24,598 nt of DNA. Source: a virus. Made by a program: the position numbers and the translations under genes. The notes under the pieces were generated by a model. The model searched no databases, was not told where the DNA came from, and saw only the letters and a list, made by a program, of their open reading frames with translations. The stretch covers positions 1 through 24,598 of the IMG/VR virus record IMGVR_UViG_3300042988_000097; one strand, 5' to 3'. Positions 1-7,881 of this stretch are shown piece after piece (within the stretch, counting starts at the first letter, position 1; every line of letters begins with the position of its first letter).

Positions 1-797
1 AGAGCAATTTCAGCTGAACGGCGAGAAGAGAGGATAGTACCCAACCAGTTAACAATGTCAAGAATGTCGATACGAGTAAGCAAGCTACCGCTACGACGAT
101 TAAGGATTTTAAAAATCGCTTCGTAAGCTTTCGCAATAGCAGCGTCACCTGAACTAATCCAACCATAACCTTTCAACCTTTCACCTGCGGGACGAATCTG
201 AGAGAAGTCAAGAACCAGTTTCTTAGCTGGATACTTATGACTCATCAACTTACCAATTGACTTACTCCAAGCTTCAGCTGAGTCACCAACTTGAATAGTC
301 CACACACCATCTTCAAAAGTCTCTTTATTGACTTGACTACCACCCTTCTCAGTACGAGTAGAACGAATGATCTCAAGCTCTGTAATAGGCTTTTGGAAGC
401 CTGTAAGCTGTCCTACAATAGGACGGAAGCCAACACCACAGCCTTGCATCAGGAGCCATAACACATCAACCGTATCGTACACTGTTTCAACTTGTGTAAA
501 CGAACAGTTGAACTGAGAAGCTTCACGACGTTGTGCTACCTCTGTACCACCAAGCCACAGAGTACGACCAGACATAAGAACTTTACGTTCCAACATCATA
601 GTACGCAGCTCTTCTAGCTCAGCCAATTCCCAAGGGAACAATTCATCTTTCTTGGCACGTTCCCACAGCCATTTCTGATGACCGATAACACGGTCGATTG
701 TTTCTTCAAATGTCTCAAACACTGTACCTGCATCGTTCAGAGGACGATTGTAAGTACGACGGAAGAGAAGTTGTGCACGAAGCGATTGATCTGTCAT
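1..797 (-). CDS. nrdJ: Ribonucleotide reductase, class II (adenosylcobalamin-dependent), N-terminal part
   Basis: The window cuts this gene, leaving the first 265 codons. The start is an ATG at 797 behind a good AAAGGA ribosome site. The protein reads MTDQSLRAQLLFRRTYNRPL and has the monomeric class II reductase layout: QFNCSF around Cys98 (one of the redox-active pair), CGVGFRP around Cys120, then VGDSAEAW and SQIRPAGE in the ten-stranded barrel. These blocks are typical of B12-dependent reductases of phages and bacteria, which reduce ribonucleotides to deoxyribonucleotides without oxygen and need no second subunit. The catalytic thiyl cysteine and C-terminal cysteines lie beyond the edge. 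It follows the MazG-like gene by 16 nt and is the last visible gene of the nucleotide-metabolism group. The family call is firm; class II rather than class I is inferred from the N-terminal motifs. Confidence 0.9.
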   Translation of the reverse strand, partial: MTDQSLRAQLLFRRTYNRPLNDAGTVFETFEETIDRVIGHQKWLWERAKKDELFPWELAELEELRTMMLERKVLMSGRTLWLGGTEVAQRREASQFNCSFTQVETVYDTVDVLWLLMQGCGVGFRPIVGQLTGFQKPITELEIIRSTRTEKGGSQVNKETFEDGVWTIQVGDSAEAWSKSIGKLMSHKYPAKKLVLDFSQIRPAGERLKGYGWISSGDAAIAKAYEAIFKILNRRSGSLLTRIDILDIVNWLGTILSSRRSAEIA

Positions 798-813
798 TTA
801 TTTCCTTTTATTA

Positions 814-1194
814 TTAGTATGTTTTACCACCGAGAGCCAAACGGTTCTCTAATTTATGATCGTGACGACCAGCATTGTATTCTAGCTTTTCTTCAAATGC
901 CTTGCCAAGAGGCATATTATACGCTCCAGCCAGATCGAAAATACGAATAAGAGCGTCAGCCAGTTCAACAACACGGCCATCCATATGAGGAAGCTTATCA
1001 TCCATAAGTCCTTTACGATCAGCTTCCATAGCTTCAGACAGCTCAGAGACTGTCAACATCAGCTTATTACTGAAGGCCAGTGGATTATCAGTTACAGGAA
1101 GACCTGTAGCAATGTCATGCCACCAACCAGCTTCACGAGCCTGAGAGTGACATACGTATACCAAATCATCCACTTGTGCTTTCATTTTACCCAT
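814..1194 (-). CDS. MazG-like nucleotide pyrophosphohydrolase
   Basis: A 126-aa all-alpha NTP pyrophosphohydrolase of the MazG type. It shows the metal-binding helix pair: ELSEAMEADR (Glu51, Glu54, Glu57) followed by VVELADALIRIFDLAG (Glu77, Asp80). Members hydrolyse NTPs or dNTPs to the monophosphate and pyrophosphate; phage versions are thought to recycle nucleotides or lower alarmone levels during infection. The start at 1194 has AAGGA five to six bases upstream. The gene sits 8 nt after the metallophosphoesterase and just before the ribonucleotide reductase, which fits a nucleotide-pool role. The true substrate cannot be read from sequence. Confidence 0.85.
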   Translation of the reverse strand: MGKMKAQVDDLVYVCHSQAREAGWWHDIATGLPVTDNPLAFSNKLMLTVSELSEAMEADRKGLMDDKLPHMDGRVVELADALIRIFDLAGAYNMPLGKAFEEKLEYNAGRHDHKLENRLALGGKTY

Positions 1195-1202
1195 TTAATT
1201 CC

Positions 1203-1958
1203 TTATTGATATTTTTGATTGATGTAGTTAAGAGAGAGAGGCATGAGGTCAAACTGACCATTCTGTACTTCGTGAAGCATCAAGAAGCCACGCCAGTGTT
1301 TGTTACCTTGATGACCCAAGTAGTCCTCATCATGTTCATAGCAGCTACCTGCAATAATAGATGTAAGACGTTGACCATCTGCACGTTCTGCTGTTGCAAT
1401 CTGCAAGCCTTGCTGATGACCAGCAATACAGCTCATGTGTTTCTTGTTGAGCTGAGCGTTAGCAGTCGAAGCAGGTCGTCCAGCCACACCTGTGACAAAA
1501 TAATGACTGAAAGCAATACCGCCAATAAGTGCAACTTCAAGGAAGTCATAAGTCTCCCATCCTTGGAGGTTAAGATCATCGACACCAATAGTCCCTTCGA
1601 GCTTAGGATCGCTGTTTACAGCACGATTAATACGATTCTCATGGTTACCCATTAAGAACACTTTACGAGGGCTATAACGGGGCTTATGGTTAGCCCTAGC
1701 ACGTTCGTTATGGTCATTCAATGGCTTCATCAAAGCAGCCATACCTAAGTTACCAGCTTCAATGTCATTCTTATATCGACGACCTTCAAAAGCTTTCTTA
1801 CCTACGTCATAGCTACTTAAGCTAGGCATATCCCAATGATCACCCATATGGACAATAACATCAGGCTTCTTCTCTAGAATATACTTACCAATGTTTTCCA
1901 AGTATTTAGTATCAACACCTGGCTTAACTTGTGTATCAGGAATTACTGCAATTTTCAT
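1203..1958 (-). CDS. Calcineurin-like metallophosphoesterase
   Basis: A 251-aa protein with the metallophosphoesterase signature: PDTQ (Asp8; Gln10 where the family usually has His), GDHWD (Asp40, His41), GNHEN (Asn105, His106), and later SHYF (His152) and AGHQQG (His181). These residues bind two metals and hydrolyse phosphomonoesters, phosphodiesters or nucleotides. The Asp-x-Gln variant of the first motif occurs in some phage members. Its ATG overlaps the ThyX stop as ATGA (1955-1958), so the two are probably translationally coupled. Being between ThyX and MazG suggests a nucleotidase or phosphatase role in nucleotide salvage, but DNA or RNA processing is possible. Confidence 0.85.
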   Translation of the reverse strand: MKIAVIPDTQVKPGVDTKYLENIGKYILEKKPDVIVHMGDHWDMPSLSSYDVGKKAFEGRRYKNDIEAGNLGMAALMKPLNDHNERARANHKPRYSPRKVFLMGNHENRINRAVNSDPKLEGTIGVDDLNLQGWETYDFLEVALIGGIAFSHYFVTGVAGRPASTANAQLNKKHMSCIAGHQQGLQIATAERADGQRLTSIIAGSCYEHDEDYLGHQGNKHWRGFLMLHEVQNGQFDLMPLSLNYINQKYQ

Positions 1959-2599
1959 TTAACTACTTCCAAAATGTTAGGAAAATCCTTTTTCAAGGCT
2001 TGATATACTTTCTCTGCAACTTCACGATGTTCCTTCTGTGTAGAGGGATCAAGGCGTACTTGCAAGTAATGAATCCAACTACGTAGAGAACCTGTCATAT
2101 ACATACGACTACCTGTAAGACCTTCTGGTAACACCTTACGTGCTACTTCCTTGGCAATGCCATTGTCCAATGCCCATTGATAAGCTCGAACACTGTGATC
2201 AATCAAGTCTTTCTGAGCACGTTGCCATGTATCATCAAGCTCACGATCTTCGTTAAGCAAACTGCTCTGACGATTCTTCAAGTCTTGTAATCGTGTCTCA
2301 CCTGTCTCAAACTCAGTGGCAACTGCATATCGCTGGCTGAATTCTTGGAAGGCAAAGCTACGATGACGAAGGATTTGACGAGCAATGTCACGTGTAGTCT
2401 CAATCTCTACGCAAGCACTAACCATCTCGAAAGGAGACCAATGCTTGTTACGTACCAAGTATTGCAACAGCTTAGCTGATGTTTCCTTGTTGTCTTGATT
2501 AGCTGGATTGCTTACACGGGCCATGTATGCTACAAGGTTCTCACCGTCAGGTGTAGCCCAAATTAGTTTTACTTTACTTGACACGAGTTTCCAATTCAA
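1955..2599 (-). CDS. thyX: Flavin-dependent thymidylate synthase ThyX
   Basis: A 214-aa ThyX: it methylates dUMP to dTMP with methylenetetrahydrofolate and NADPH through FAD. The ThyX motif is present as ILRHRSFAFQEFSQRYA (Arg78-His79-Arg80, then Glu86, Ser88, Arg90, Tyr91), a form with Ala and Gln at positions that are Ser and Asn in the classical motif. The C-terminal part holds GSLRSWIHYLQVRLDPSTQ, the usual nucleotide-binding helix region. There is no ATG near the N terminus. The reading frame opens with TTG at 2599, or with GTG at 2584, which has GGA five bases upstream. Either start overlaps the end of the DUF3310 gene (26 or 11 nt). Function is firm, exact start is not. Confidence 0.95.
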   Translation of the reverse strand: MNWKLVSSKVKLIWATPDGENLVAYMARVSNPANQDNKETSAKLLQYLVRNKHWSPFEMVSACVEIETTRDIARQILRHRSFAFQEFSQRYAVATEFETGETRLQDLKNRQSSLLNEDRELDDTWQRAQKDLIDHSVRAYQWALDNGIAKEVARKVLPEGLTGSRMYMTGSLRSWIHYLQVRLDPSTQKEHREVAEKVYQALKKDFPNILEVVK

Positions 2600-2786
2600 T
2601 GAGAAGGTCGATATAGTGTTTTGCTTTTTCTAGATCAGCAATACCGTTTTTATTACGCCAACGTGTAACATACTTAATCACGTTTCCTTCAAAATACGGA
2701 ATAGCGTTTGAGTGGATATATTCAACAGGTTGGATTTTTAATTCTTTATAATGATTACCATCTACTTGCTTATCAAGCGGATTCAT
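2574..2786 (-). CDS. DUF3310 family small phage protein
   Basis: A 70-aa protein carrying the DUF3310 domain over nearly its whole length: HYKELKIQPVEYI, then FEGNVIKYVTRWRNKNG and a C-terminal helix LEKAKHYIDLLIELE. The family is widespread in phages and is often called a nucleotide kinase-associated or SaV-like protein; its biochemical role is not established. The frame is open upstream to 2897, but the ATG at 2786 is preceded by GGAG at six bases and begins exactly where the domain begins (MNPLDKQVDGN), so the shorter start is preferred. It overlaps the start of thyX. Confidence 0.85.
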   Translation of the reverse strand: MNPLDKQVDGNHYKELKIQPVEYIHSNAIPYFEGNVIKYVTRWRNKNGIADLEKAKHYIDLLIELETRVK

Positions 2787-2817
2787 TAGTTTCTCCATTA
2801 GATTATTAAATATTGTT

Positions 2818-3069
2818 TCACGCTGTAAGAACGAATCCACGGGCTTCCATCTCCGTCTTGAATTTATCTTTAGCTGTATTGCGATCTGCTTCAACAATAC
2901 GACTGAAGTAACTAAGAATCAGACTAGCACCTTTAGGATTGACTTTGCGTGTACGTTTATCGGAGTGATCTTCAGCCATGTTTGCCATAACACGACCACG
3001 ATTCTGAGCACGAAGCTCAGCGTCTTCAACATCATTGAACAGACTAAAACCTTTAAATTCGTTTTGCAT
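2818..3069 (-). CDS. Hypothetical phage protein (83 aa)
   Basis: A small charged protein starting MQNEFKGFSLFNDVEDAELR, with a lysine/arginine-rich middle (SDKRTRKVNPKGAS) and a helical C-terminal half that ends GFVLTA. I recognise the general look of a small conserved protein of phage replication regions but no named domain. The ATG lies in the 3' end of the HNH gene (17-nt overlap) behind a purine-rich AAGAGA, suggesting coupled translation. Function unknown. Confidence 0.75.
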   Translation of the reverse strand: MQNEFKGFSLFNDVEDAELRAQNRGRVMANMAEDHSDKRTRKVNPKGASLILSYFSRIVEADRNTAKDKFKTEMEARGFVLTA

Positions 3070-3439
3070 TCTCTTTTCTTTCTTTATTTTCTTGTTTTGT
3101 TATATCTTTGTGACAGGGCTTACACAAGACTTCTAGGTTATCTCGTTCACAGAATAAACGAGCAATTACATTATCCCAACTATCGAACCCTGAAGTTGGA
3201 ATAACGGGTAGTATATGATTTACCTCCACTTCCTTAGCAACGAACTCTCCTTTGCATTTATTGCATAGGTAGAACTTAGCAAGTCGTCCTGATTTAGGAT
3301 TTTCTTTCTGTCCTACACAAGCTTCAGATAATACTGAATACTTAGGTGGCCAACGTTGAGAAGCACTACGTAATGCACTCTTAACGAATGAATTAAAACG
3401 TGCTTCTGTCCATTGCCCATTATTGTACGTCTTCGTCAT
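3053..3439 (-). CDS. HNH endonuclease
   Basis: A protein of about 128 aa with a zinc-supported HNH nuclease fold: CNKCKGEF, then EVNHILPVI (the catalytic His), and DNLEVLCKPCHKDIT (the Asn and final His, with the second CxxC). The N-terminal helix region (WTEARFNSFVKSALRSASQR) resembles the conserved front of HNH proteins found in phage replication modules, so this is probably a resident phage nuclease rather than a recent homing intruder. It might process recombination intermediates or degrade DNA. Two ATGs are in tandem at 3442 and 3439; the second has GAGG at a better distance (six bases). It overlaps the acidic gene upstream by about 20 nt. Confidence 0.85.
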   Translation of the reverse strand: MTKTYNNGQWTEARFNSFVKSALRSASQRWPPKYSVLSEACVGQKENPKSGRLAKFYLCNKCKGEFVAKEVEVNHILPVIPTSGFDSWDNVIARLFCERDNLEVLCKPCHKDITKQENKERKENAKRI

Positions 3440-3728
3440 CATCTTCCTCTTCTTGTGGAGGAAGCTTAACGTTGGTCTCTCGTATACTTACATCGAATCC
3501 AAATGTCTCCAATAAACTTACGAACACCTCCTCTGCATCCCATGATTCTGAAGAATAACAATGTGCGTGTGGAATAAGTTCCATAATCACAACGTTATCT
3601 AAACGTACAATAGCTCCCTCTGCGTATGAAGGGCCACACATATCACATTCATATTGATCGTATAGCCATTCAATCTCTAGCTGTGGTCTGGGAGCGTCCA
3701 CATCACTGGCTTCTGGCATATTCTCCAT
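3420..3728 (-). CDS. Acidic hypothetical protein
   Basis: Encodes about 102 aa. Features visible: a possible metal site ECDMCGP, a sequence with His and Cys (IPHAHCYSSESW), and a strongly acidic tail (QEEEDDDEDVQ). The acidic tail recalls phage proteins that contact DNA-binding partners, but that is only a resemblance. The frame also offers starts at 3746 and 3719; none has a strong ribosome site. The beginning lies inside the 3' end of the homing endonuclease gene. No family recognised. Confidence 0.65.
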   Translation of the reverse strand: MENMPEASDVDAPRPQLEIEWLYDQYECDMCGPSYAEGAIVRLDNVVIMELIPHAHCYSSESWDAEEVFVSLLETFGFDVSIRETNVKLPPQEEEDDDEDVQ

Positions 3729-4191
3729 GGTATTTTTCTCGTGCATAATCAGCTACTAAAGTGGCAAGTTCTAAATCATCAAAACAGCCAAGTGATTTGT
3801 ATCTACCGTTAATAGTCATTCTTACATTGTATTTATTTGTATCAGCCCTAAAGAAAACATTTTTTACACCAGTGTTTGAATCCTGATGGGCTTTTATGTT
3901 TAACATATTCAAACGACGTGAAGAGATGCGTAGATTATTATATCTATTATCTTTCCTATCCATATTAATATGATCGACGTCTGATTCGGGATAGATATTA
4001 TCTACATATAAGAATACTAATCGGTGAGCAGGGTAAGCAACGTTATCAATAGTGATGTAAGTATAACCTGCAACATTGTAACCTGCTATTTCACCTTTCT
4101 TTTTAGTACCTGCATTTTTATTACGAATAAAACAACCCGAATCAGGGTCATACGTTAAATACTCTTTTAATTTCTCTTGTGTTAATGTCAT
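3703..4191 (-). CDS. HNH homing endonuclease with AP2 DNA-binding domain
   Basis: About 162 aa. The N-terminal part (MTLTQEKLKEYLTYDPDSG, then RNKNAGTKKKGEIAGY) and the HNH core (AHRLVFLYV, SDVDHINMDRKDNRYNNLR) are those of HNH_3-type phage homing endonucleases. The C-terminal part, GVKNVFFRADTNKYNVRMTI followed by YKSLGCFDDLELATLVADYA, is an AP2 DNA-binding domain. Such genes nick a related phage genome next to their own insertion point and so spread. It overlaps the end of the exonuclease gene by 44 nt (56 nt if the ATG at 4203 is used) and contains the start of the downstream acidic gene, so it appears wedged between two genes. Ribosome sites for both possible starts are weak. Confidence 0.9.
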   Translation of the reverse strand: MTLTQEKLKEYLTYDPDSGCFIRNKNAGTKKKGEIAGYNVAGYTYITIDNVAYPAHRLVFLYVDNIYPESDVDHINMDRKDNRYNNLRISSRRLNMLNIKAHQDSNTGVKNVFFRADTNKYNVRMTINGRYKSLGCFDDLELATLVADYAREKYHGEYARSQ

Positions 4192-5002
4192 ACCAATCTT
4201 CATAATTTACATTAGGAGGGTTCCACATAAGAATTTCAGAACCATTGGTTCTTTTAATCATATGTAGTAATCTAGCTTGTTCAAGAAGCTCTTCTTCATA
4301 TGAATTAGGGAAGAGTTCTCGATACATACCTAATACTTGATTATAGGCATCTTCTCGACATGAGATATTACAAAGAGAGTCAAACGCTGTTTTAGGGCCA
4401 GCTTTCGGGATTCCAGGTATTGAGTCCACAGGGTCTCCCATAATCAACTGAGCATAGAAAAACTTCTCTCCCTCGCCAGTTAATTTTTTATTGTCTTCAG
4501 AGATTCTAATATCTCCAAATGAGTCAACCAACATCGGGCCTCGTTGGGCTTGATTCCCAAGCTCCCACGAATACTTCCATCCGCTGAATCCGAATAGGTC
4601 TTTATCACGGGTGCATATGATGGTTTCGTGTGGTCGGCTGGTCTGCTCGATAGACATAAGGTCATCTGCTTCCATTCCTTCTGACACTCTAACGTCATAC
4701 TTAGCTTTCAAATATGCTGTAATATTTTTGAAATGCCAAGGCTTATTACCTGCTCGTTGTTTATACGGGGTACGCTTGGCTATATCAAACCTGAAGTTTG
4801 TACTTCCTGTGAGATATAATATAGGCTCTGCTATCATGCTTTCTGGTACAGCTTGTGAGGCTATTGCATTGATGTTTCCTATTCGATTATCTAGCAGTTC
4901 AGCCACATAATCGAAAGGAGGGAAACCAGCGTGTTGCCAGCCAGTTTCCGCAGCAAATCCTATTTCATATCGAAGCACATCAGCGTCGATAAGGCATTGC
5001 AT
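4148..5002 (-). CDS. 5'-3' exonuclease (T7 gp6-like, FEN family)
   Basis: A 284-aa 5'-nuclease. The acidic metal sites are present: LIDADVL (Asp6, Asp8), EADD (111-114), TRDKDL (Asp133, Asp135) and GDPVDSIPG (Asp190, Asp193), followed by a helix-hairpin-helix GIPKAGPKTA (197-206). This matches flap endonuclease/T7 gp6 proteins that remove RNA primers and degrade host DNA. T7 gp6 is about 300 aa, so the gene looks full length. Its ATG overlaps the stop of the SSB-like gene as TAATG (5002), a coupling junction. The C-terminal codons are shared with the beginning of the homing endonuclease gene, so the last residues may have been altered by that insertion. Confidence 0.92.
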   Translation of the reverse strand: MQCLIDADVLRYEIGFAAETGWQHAGFPPFDYVAELLDNRIGNINAIASQAVPESMIAEPILYLTGSTNFRFDIAKRTPYKQRAGNKPWHFKNITAYLKAKYDVRVSEGMEADDLMSIEQTSRPHETIICTRDKDLFGFSGWKYSWELGNQAQRGPMLVDSFGDIRISEDNKKLTGEGEKFFYAQLIMGDPVDSIPGIPKAGPKTAFDSLCNISCREDAYNQVLGMYRELFPNSYEEELLEQARLLHMIKRTNGSEILMWNPPNVNYEDWYDINTREIKRVFNV

Positions 5003-5712
5003 TAGAAGGGGTTGTTATCACCATCACCCTCATCAGCTGCTGCTGGTTCAGGCTTCTTAGCTTCAGCTTTCTTAGCTGGAGCACTACGAGGACGATCACC
5101 ACCACCTTCAAGAGCTTGTTCCAAAGGACTACCCTTGAAGTTTAGATTGCTCTTGATCTTGTCACGCAACCACTCAGGGAGTGCATTGAAGACTTCCAGA
5201 TCGGGGTTATCCAAGTCAAACAACTTAGCAGGATTGACCAGTTCGGGGCATTTGTCAGCGTCACGAGGACGCATAGCAGAGATAGTTGCAATGTTGTCAT
5301 ATACCTTATCACCAACTGCGTTATTCACAATGGTTACGTTGATTGGTGTACCAATAGCCTTAGCGAAGTCACCGTCAAACTCGCCTGATGGATCAAGAGC
5401 ATTGTAACGCTGTGTGCTCTTAGCCTTGTCTGCATACAAACCGTAGAAGGGAAGAGTCTCGGAAATCCAACGAGGCTTATCTTCCAATTCCTTACCATCT
5501 TCGTCAAGCATGAATGTGTCAACCAATTCGTATGTCAACATAATCTCTTGAGCTGGAGGCTTATCCTTACCTTGATAAGGACGTTGTGCTTGCAAACCTA
5601 GGTCAATGATTTGTACCAGTCGTGCTGGATATGTACCTGGCTCGATGTTCGCTTGAGGAACACGATTGCCACCACCATTACCACCGCCTACTTTCTTAGC
5701 ATTCAAACCCAT
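5002..5712 (-). CDS. SSB-like DNA-binding protein with acidic C-terminal tip
   Basis: A 236-aa protein. It opens with a glycine-rich segment (KKVGGGNGGGN), has a beta-rich core (GTYPARLVQIIDLGLQ, EIMLTYELVD), and ends with a Pro/Ala/Lys linker and the tip DEGDGDNNPF. An acidic tail ending in Pro-Phe is the hallmark of single-stranded DNA-binding proteins, used by T7 gp2.5 and bacterial SSB to contact polymerase and helicase. The position between exonuclease and polymerase supports this role. The core belongs to a phage family often annotated only as hypothetical, so ssDNA binding is inference from tail and context. A strong AAAGGA site precedes the ATG at 5712. Confidence 0.75.
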   Translation of the reverse strand: MGLNAKKVGGGNGGGNRVPQANIEPGTYPARLVQIIDLGLQAQRPYQGKDKPPAQEIMLTYELVDTFMLDEDGKELEDKPRWISETLPFYGLYADKAKSTQRYNALDPSGEFDGDFAKAIGTPINVTIVNNAVGDKVYDNIATISAMRPRDADKCPELVNPAKLFDLDNPDLEVFNALPEWLRDKIKSNLNFKGSPLEQALEGGGDRPRSAPAKKAEAKKPEPAAADEGDGDNNPF

Positions 5713-5741
5713 AGTATTTCCTTTCGATTTAATTAATTAAT

Positions 5742-5969
5742 TTATTGTGCTGGATAGTGACGAACAAATCGTACATCACCCATTGGATAGATATGTGTCT
5801 CACCGTCATGTGTCACAACAGCAATAACATCGTTACCGACTTGGTAGCCGATAATATTCTCGTACACTTTAACATCTTCAACAAAGCTGCCTGAATCAAC
5901 ATCATACTCTGAATATTCTGTTTTGAATGTCAATTCAATGTTGTACGGGATTTTTTCTTGATCGTTCAT
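5742..5969 (-). CDS. Hypothetical protein (75 aa)
   Basis: A small acidic, beta-rich protein (MNDQEKIPYNIELTFKTEYS to RHYPAQ) between the polymerase and SSB-like genes. The frame stays open upstream into the polymerase 3' end, but the ATG at 5969, 10 nt after the polymerase stop and behind a purine run AAGAAAG, gives the natural start. No domain recognised. Its location suggests an accessory replication role. Confidence 0.7.
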   Translation of the reverse strand: MNDQEKIPYNIELTFKTEYSEYDVDSGSFVEDVKVYENIIGYQVGNDVIAVVTHDGETHIYPMGDVRFVRHYPAQ

Positions 5970-5979
5970 ATTTTCTTTC

Positions 5980-7881
5980 TTAGTGAATGTCGTACCAATT
6001 ACGACCGATTGCGCCCTCACCTGCATGAGGACATTTGATATTGAAGTATTCGCCAGCTAGACGAATAGCGTCTTCAGAGATGCGTTTAACATCGTCTGCA
6101 ATTTCTTTTCTACATTCGATTGTATACTCGTCGTGATACCAACAGACTACACCGTAATCTTTACCCCAGACGTACTTCTTTTCAAGTTCTGCACACAAGA
6201 TGCAGTAGGCTTTAGCCATATGAATGGCTTCGTCTGATTGTAATAGATAAACGAGAATCTGATGTTCAGATGGTACAGTGATGGGTCTACCATCTAAGCC
6301 TGTAATCTTACCATTAAAGTATTCCATTCGATTAAACTTAGCATTAAATCTTTGTCGTGCTGTTGCCTTCCATTCTAACGTAAGTCTTTCCATAAGCTCA
6401 CCGAGTCCATCAAGTCCCCTGTAAAGCTTATCCCTAAGCTCGGCTCCTGTCCCTTGAGGCTTCTTAGCAGTCTTAGCAAGTTTTGCATCTCCTCCTCCGA
6501 AGAGCAGGCAATACATAACGTTCTTTGCAATATCTCGGGACTCAAGGTCGCCAGCTTTTTGTGTGAGTGTGTGAGGATCAGTGCCATCTTCTTTATTTCC
6601 GCTAGTCATAGCAAAGATGTACTGCGGATTATTCATCCTAGCAGCGAGTTGTCGAAGTTGATTACCTGCTGAGTCGGTGCCAACGAGAACATAACCTTCA
6701 TTGGAGGTGAAGATCTGTCGCATTTGCTTTCCATAGAAGGAAGAGGCTTTAGGTATGTTGACAATATTTCTGTGCGTAGCTCGTCCAGTGACTGCAAGAG
6801 TATTGACGACACTTGATATGCGTCCATCTTCTCGAATAAGTCCGAATAGTCCCTCAATAACTGAACGCCTCTGCCTGCATTGCACTCGTCGTGCGACAAG
6901 AGCGCCAAGCTTTGACTCAATTCCTTCAAATGGATCGTCTTTAGATAGTTTAGGACTTGTTCTTTCTCCGTCATCGTTTGTGTTCCATTCTAGTGGTTCC
7001 CATCCTAATTGTAATAAAAAGTCTTTAGTCTCGGAGTTTGAGTTTAAGTCAGTTACGCGGAAGCTAATACGGCTAAAGCAACCAGAAATGGGCTTAGTGC
7101 TAATGTCAACATTATTCCTGTCACACCAATCAACCACGCTTTGCGAATACTCACCTGATTTGAGGAAAGGTTTTCGTATGTAATTATATTCTCCATTCTT
7201 TTTAGTTTCTTCAATTTCAAGAACTTGAGGAAGACGAGGTGTAATAACCTTATCAATCCGTTCAATCCACTTCGTCAGTTGACGAATACAGAATGTCATA
7301 TGTTCTTGATCTACTTTCCAGCCGTACTGTTCTTGTTGTTGCAGTCTGGTGAATAACTCAAACGACAACAGAAACGCATTACGCCAGTTACTCCCATTTG
7401 CTTCTTCCATTAACGCATCGTACACCAGCTCAGTAATTTCTACGTCTTCTGAGTTACGATGGAGCATAGCTTCTGAGAAGTTCTCCCAGTCGTCATGCTC
7501 AGGCTTACCTCTACCAACTCGATAACCCCACGATTCTAGTGAATGAGGGCCAGCTTTCTTGTTAGGGCAATTGAATGGAACAAGCCTGTTAGGATTCAAT
7601 AAGCGAGACATGATGAGCGTGTCAACAATCTTACCTTTGAACTCCCAACCGTACAACTTCTTCAATAAAGGGAAGTCATATCCAATTCCGTTATGAGCAA
7701 TCAGTACGTCAAACGTATCCAAATGCTCTAGGAACTCTTTAACGAAGTCTTCACCACTTAGGGGCGAGAACTTGTGCATAGCACCTTTATAAGCCTTTAC
7801 AGACCCACAGTGCATCTTAGTAGCTTCACGAAGTAATCCGTTAGCTTCTATGTCAAATATGCCAATGTTTAACTTACTCAT
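5980..7881 (-). CDS. DNA polymerase I-type (family A, T7 gp5-like) with 3'-5' exonuclease
   Basis: A 633-aa replicative polymerase. The proofreading exonuclease motifs are intact: FDIEANG (Asp10, Glu12), AHNGIGYDFP (Asp69) and HRNSEDVEIT (Asp146). Polymerase motif A is GTDSAGNQLRQL (Asp403), motif B is RDIAKNVMYCLLFGG (Arg449, Lys453, Tyr457, spaced exactly as in T7), and motif C is YHDEY (His583, Asp584, Glu585). It is shorter than T7 gp5 (704 aa); whether the thioredoxin-binding insertion is missing needs an alignment. Its ATG overlaps the sigma-factor stop (ATGA, 7878-7881). It acts with the downstream SSB-like protein and exonuclease and the upstream primase-helicase. Confidence 0.96.
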   Translation of the reverse strand: MSKLNIGIFDIEANGLLREATKMHCGSVKAYKGAMHKFSPLSGEDFVKEFLEHLDTFDVLIAHNGIGYDFPLLKKLYGWEFKGKIVDTLIMSRLLNPNRLVPFNCPNKKAGPHSLESWGYRVGRGKPEHDDWENFSEAMLHRNSEDVEITELVYDALMEEANGSNWRNAFLLSFELFTRLQQQEQYGWKVDQEHMTFCIRQLTKWIERIDKVITPRLPQVLEIEETKKNGEYNYIRKPFLKSGEYSQSVVDWCDRNNVDISTKPISGCFSRISFRVTDLNSNSETKDFLLQLGWEPLEWNTNDDGERTSPKLSKDDPFEGIESKLGALVARRVQCRQRRSVIEGLFGLIREDGRISSVVNTLAVTGRATHRNIVNIPKASSFYGKQMRQIFTSNEGYVLVGTDSAGNQLRQLAARMNNPQYIFAMTSGNKEDGTDPHTLTQKAGDLESRDIAKNVMYCLLFGGGDAKLAKTAKKPQGTGAELRDKLYRGLDGLGELMERLTLEWKATARQRFNAKFNRMEYFNGKITGLDGRPITVPSEHQILVYLLQSDEAIHMAKAYCILCAELEKKYVWGKDYGVVCWYHDEYTIECRKEIADDVKRISEDAIRLAGEYFNIKCPHAGEGAIGRNWYDIH

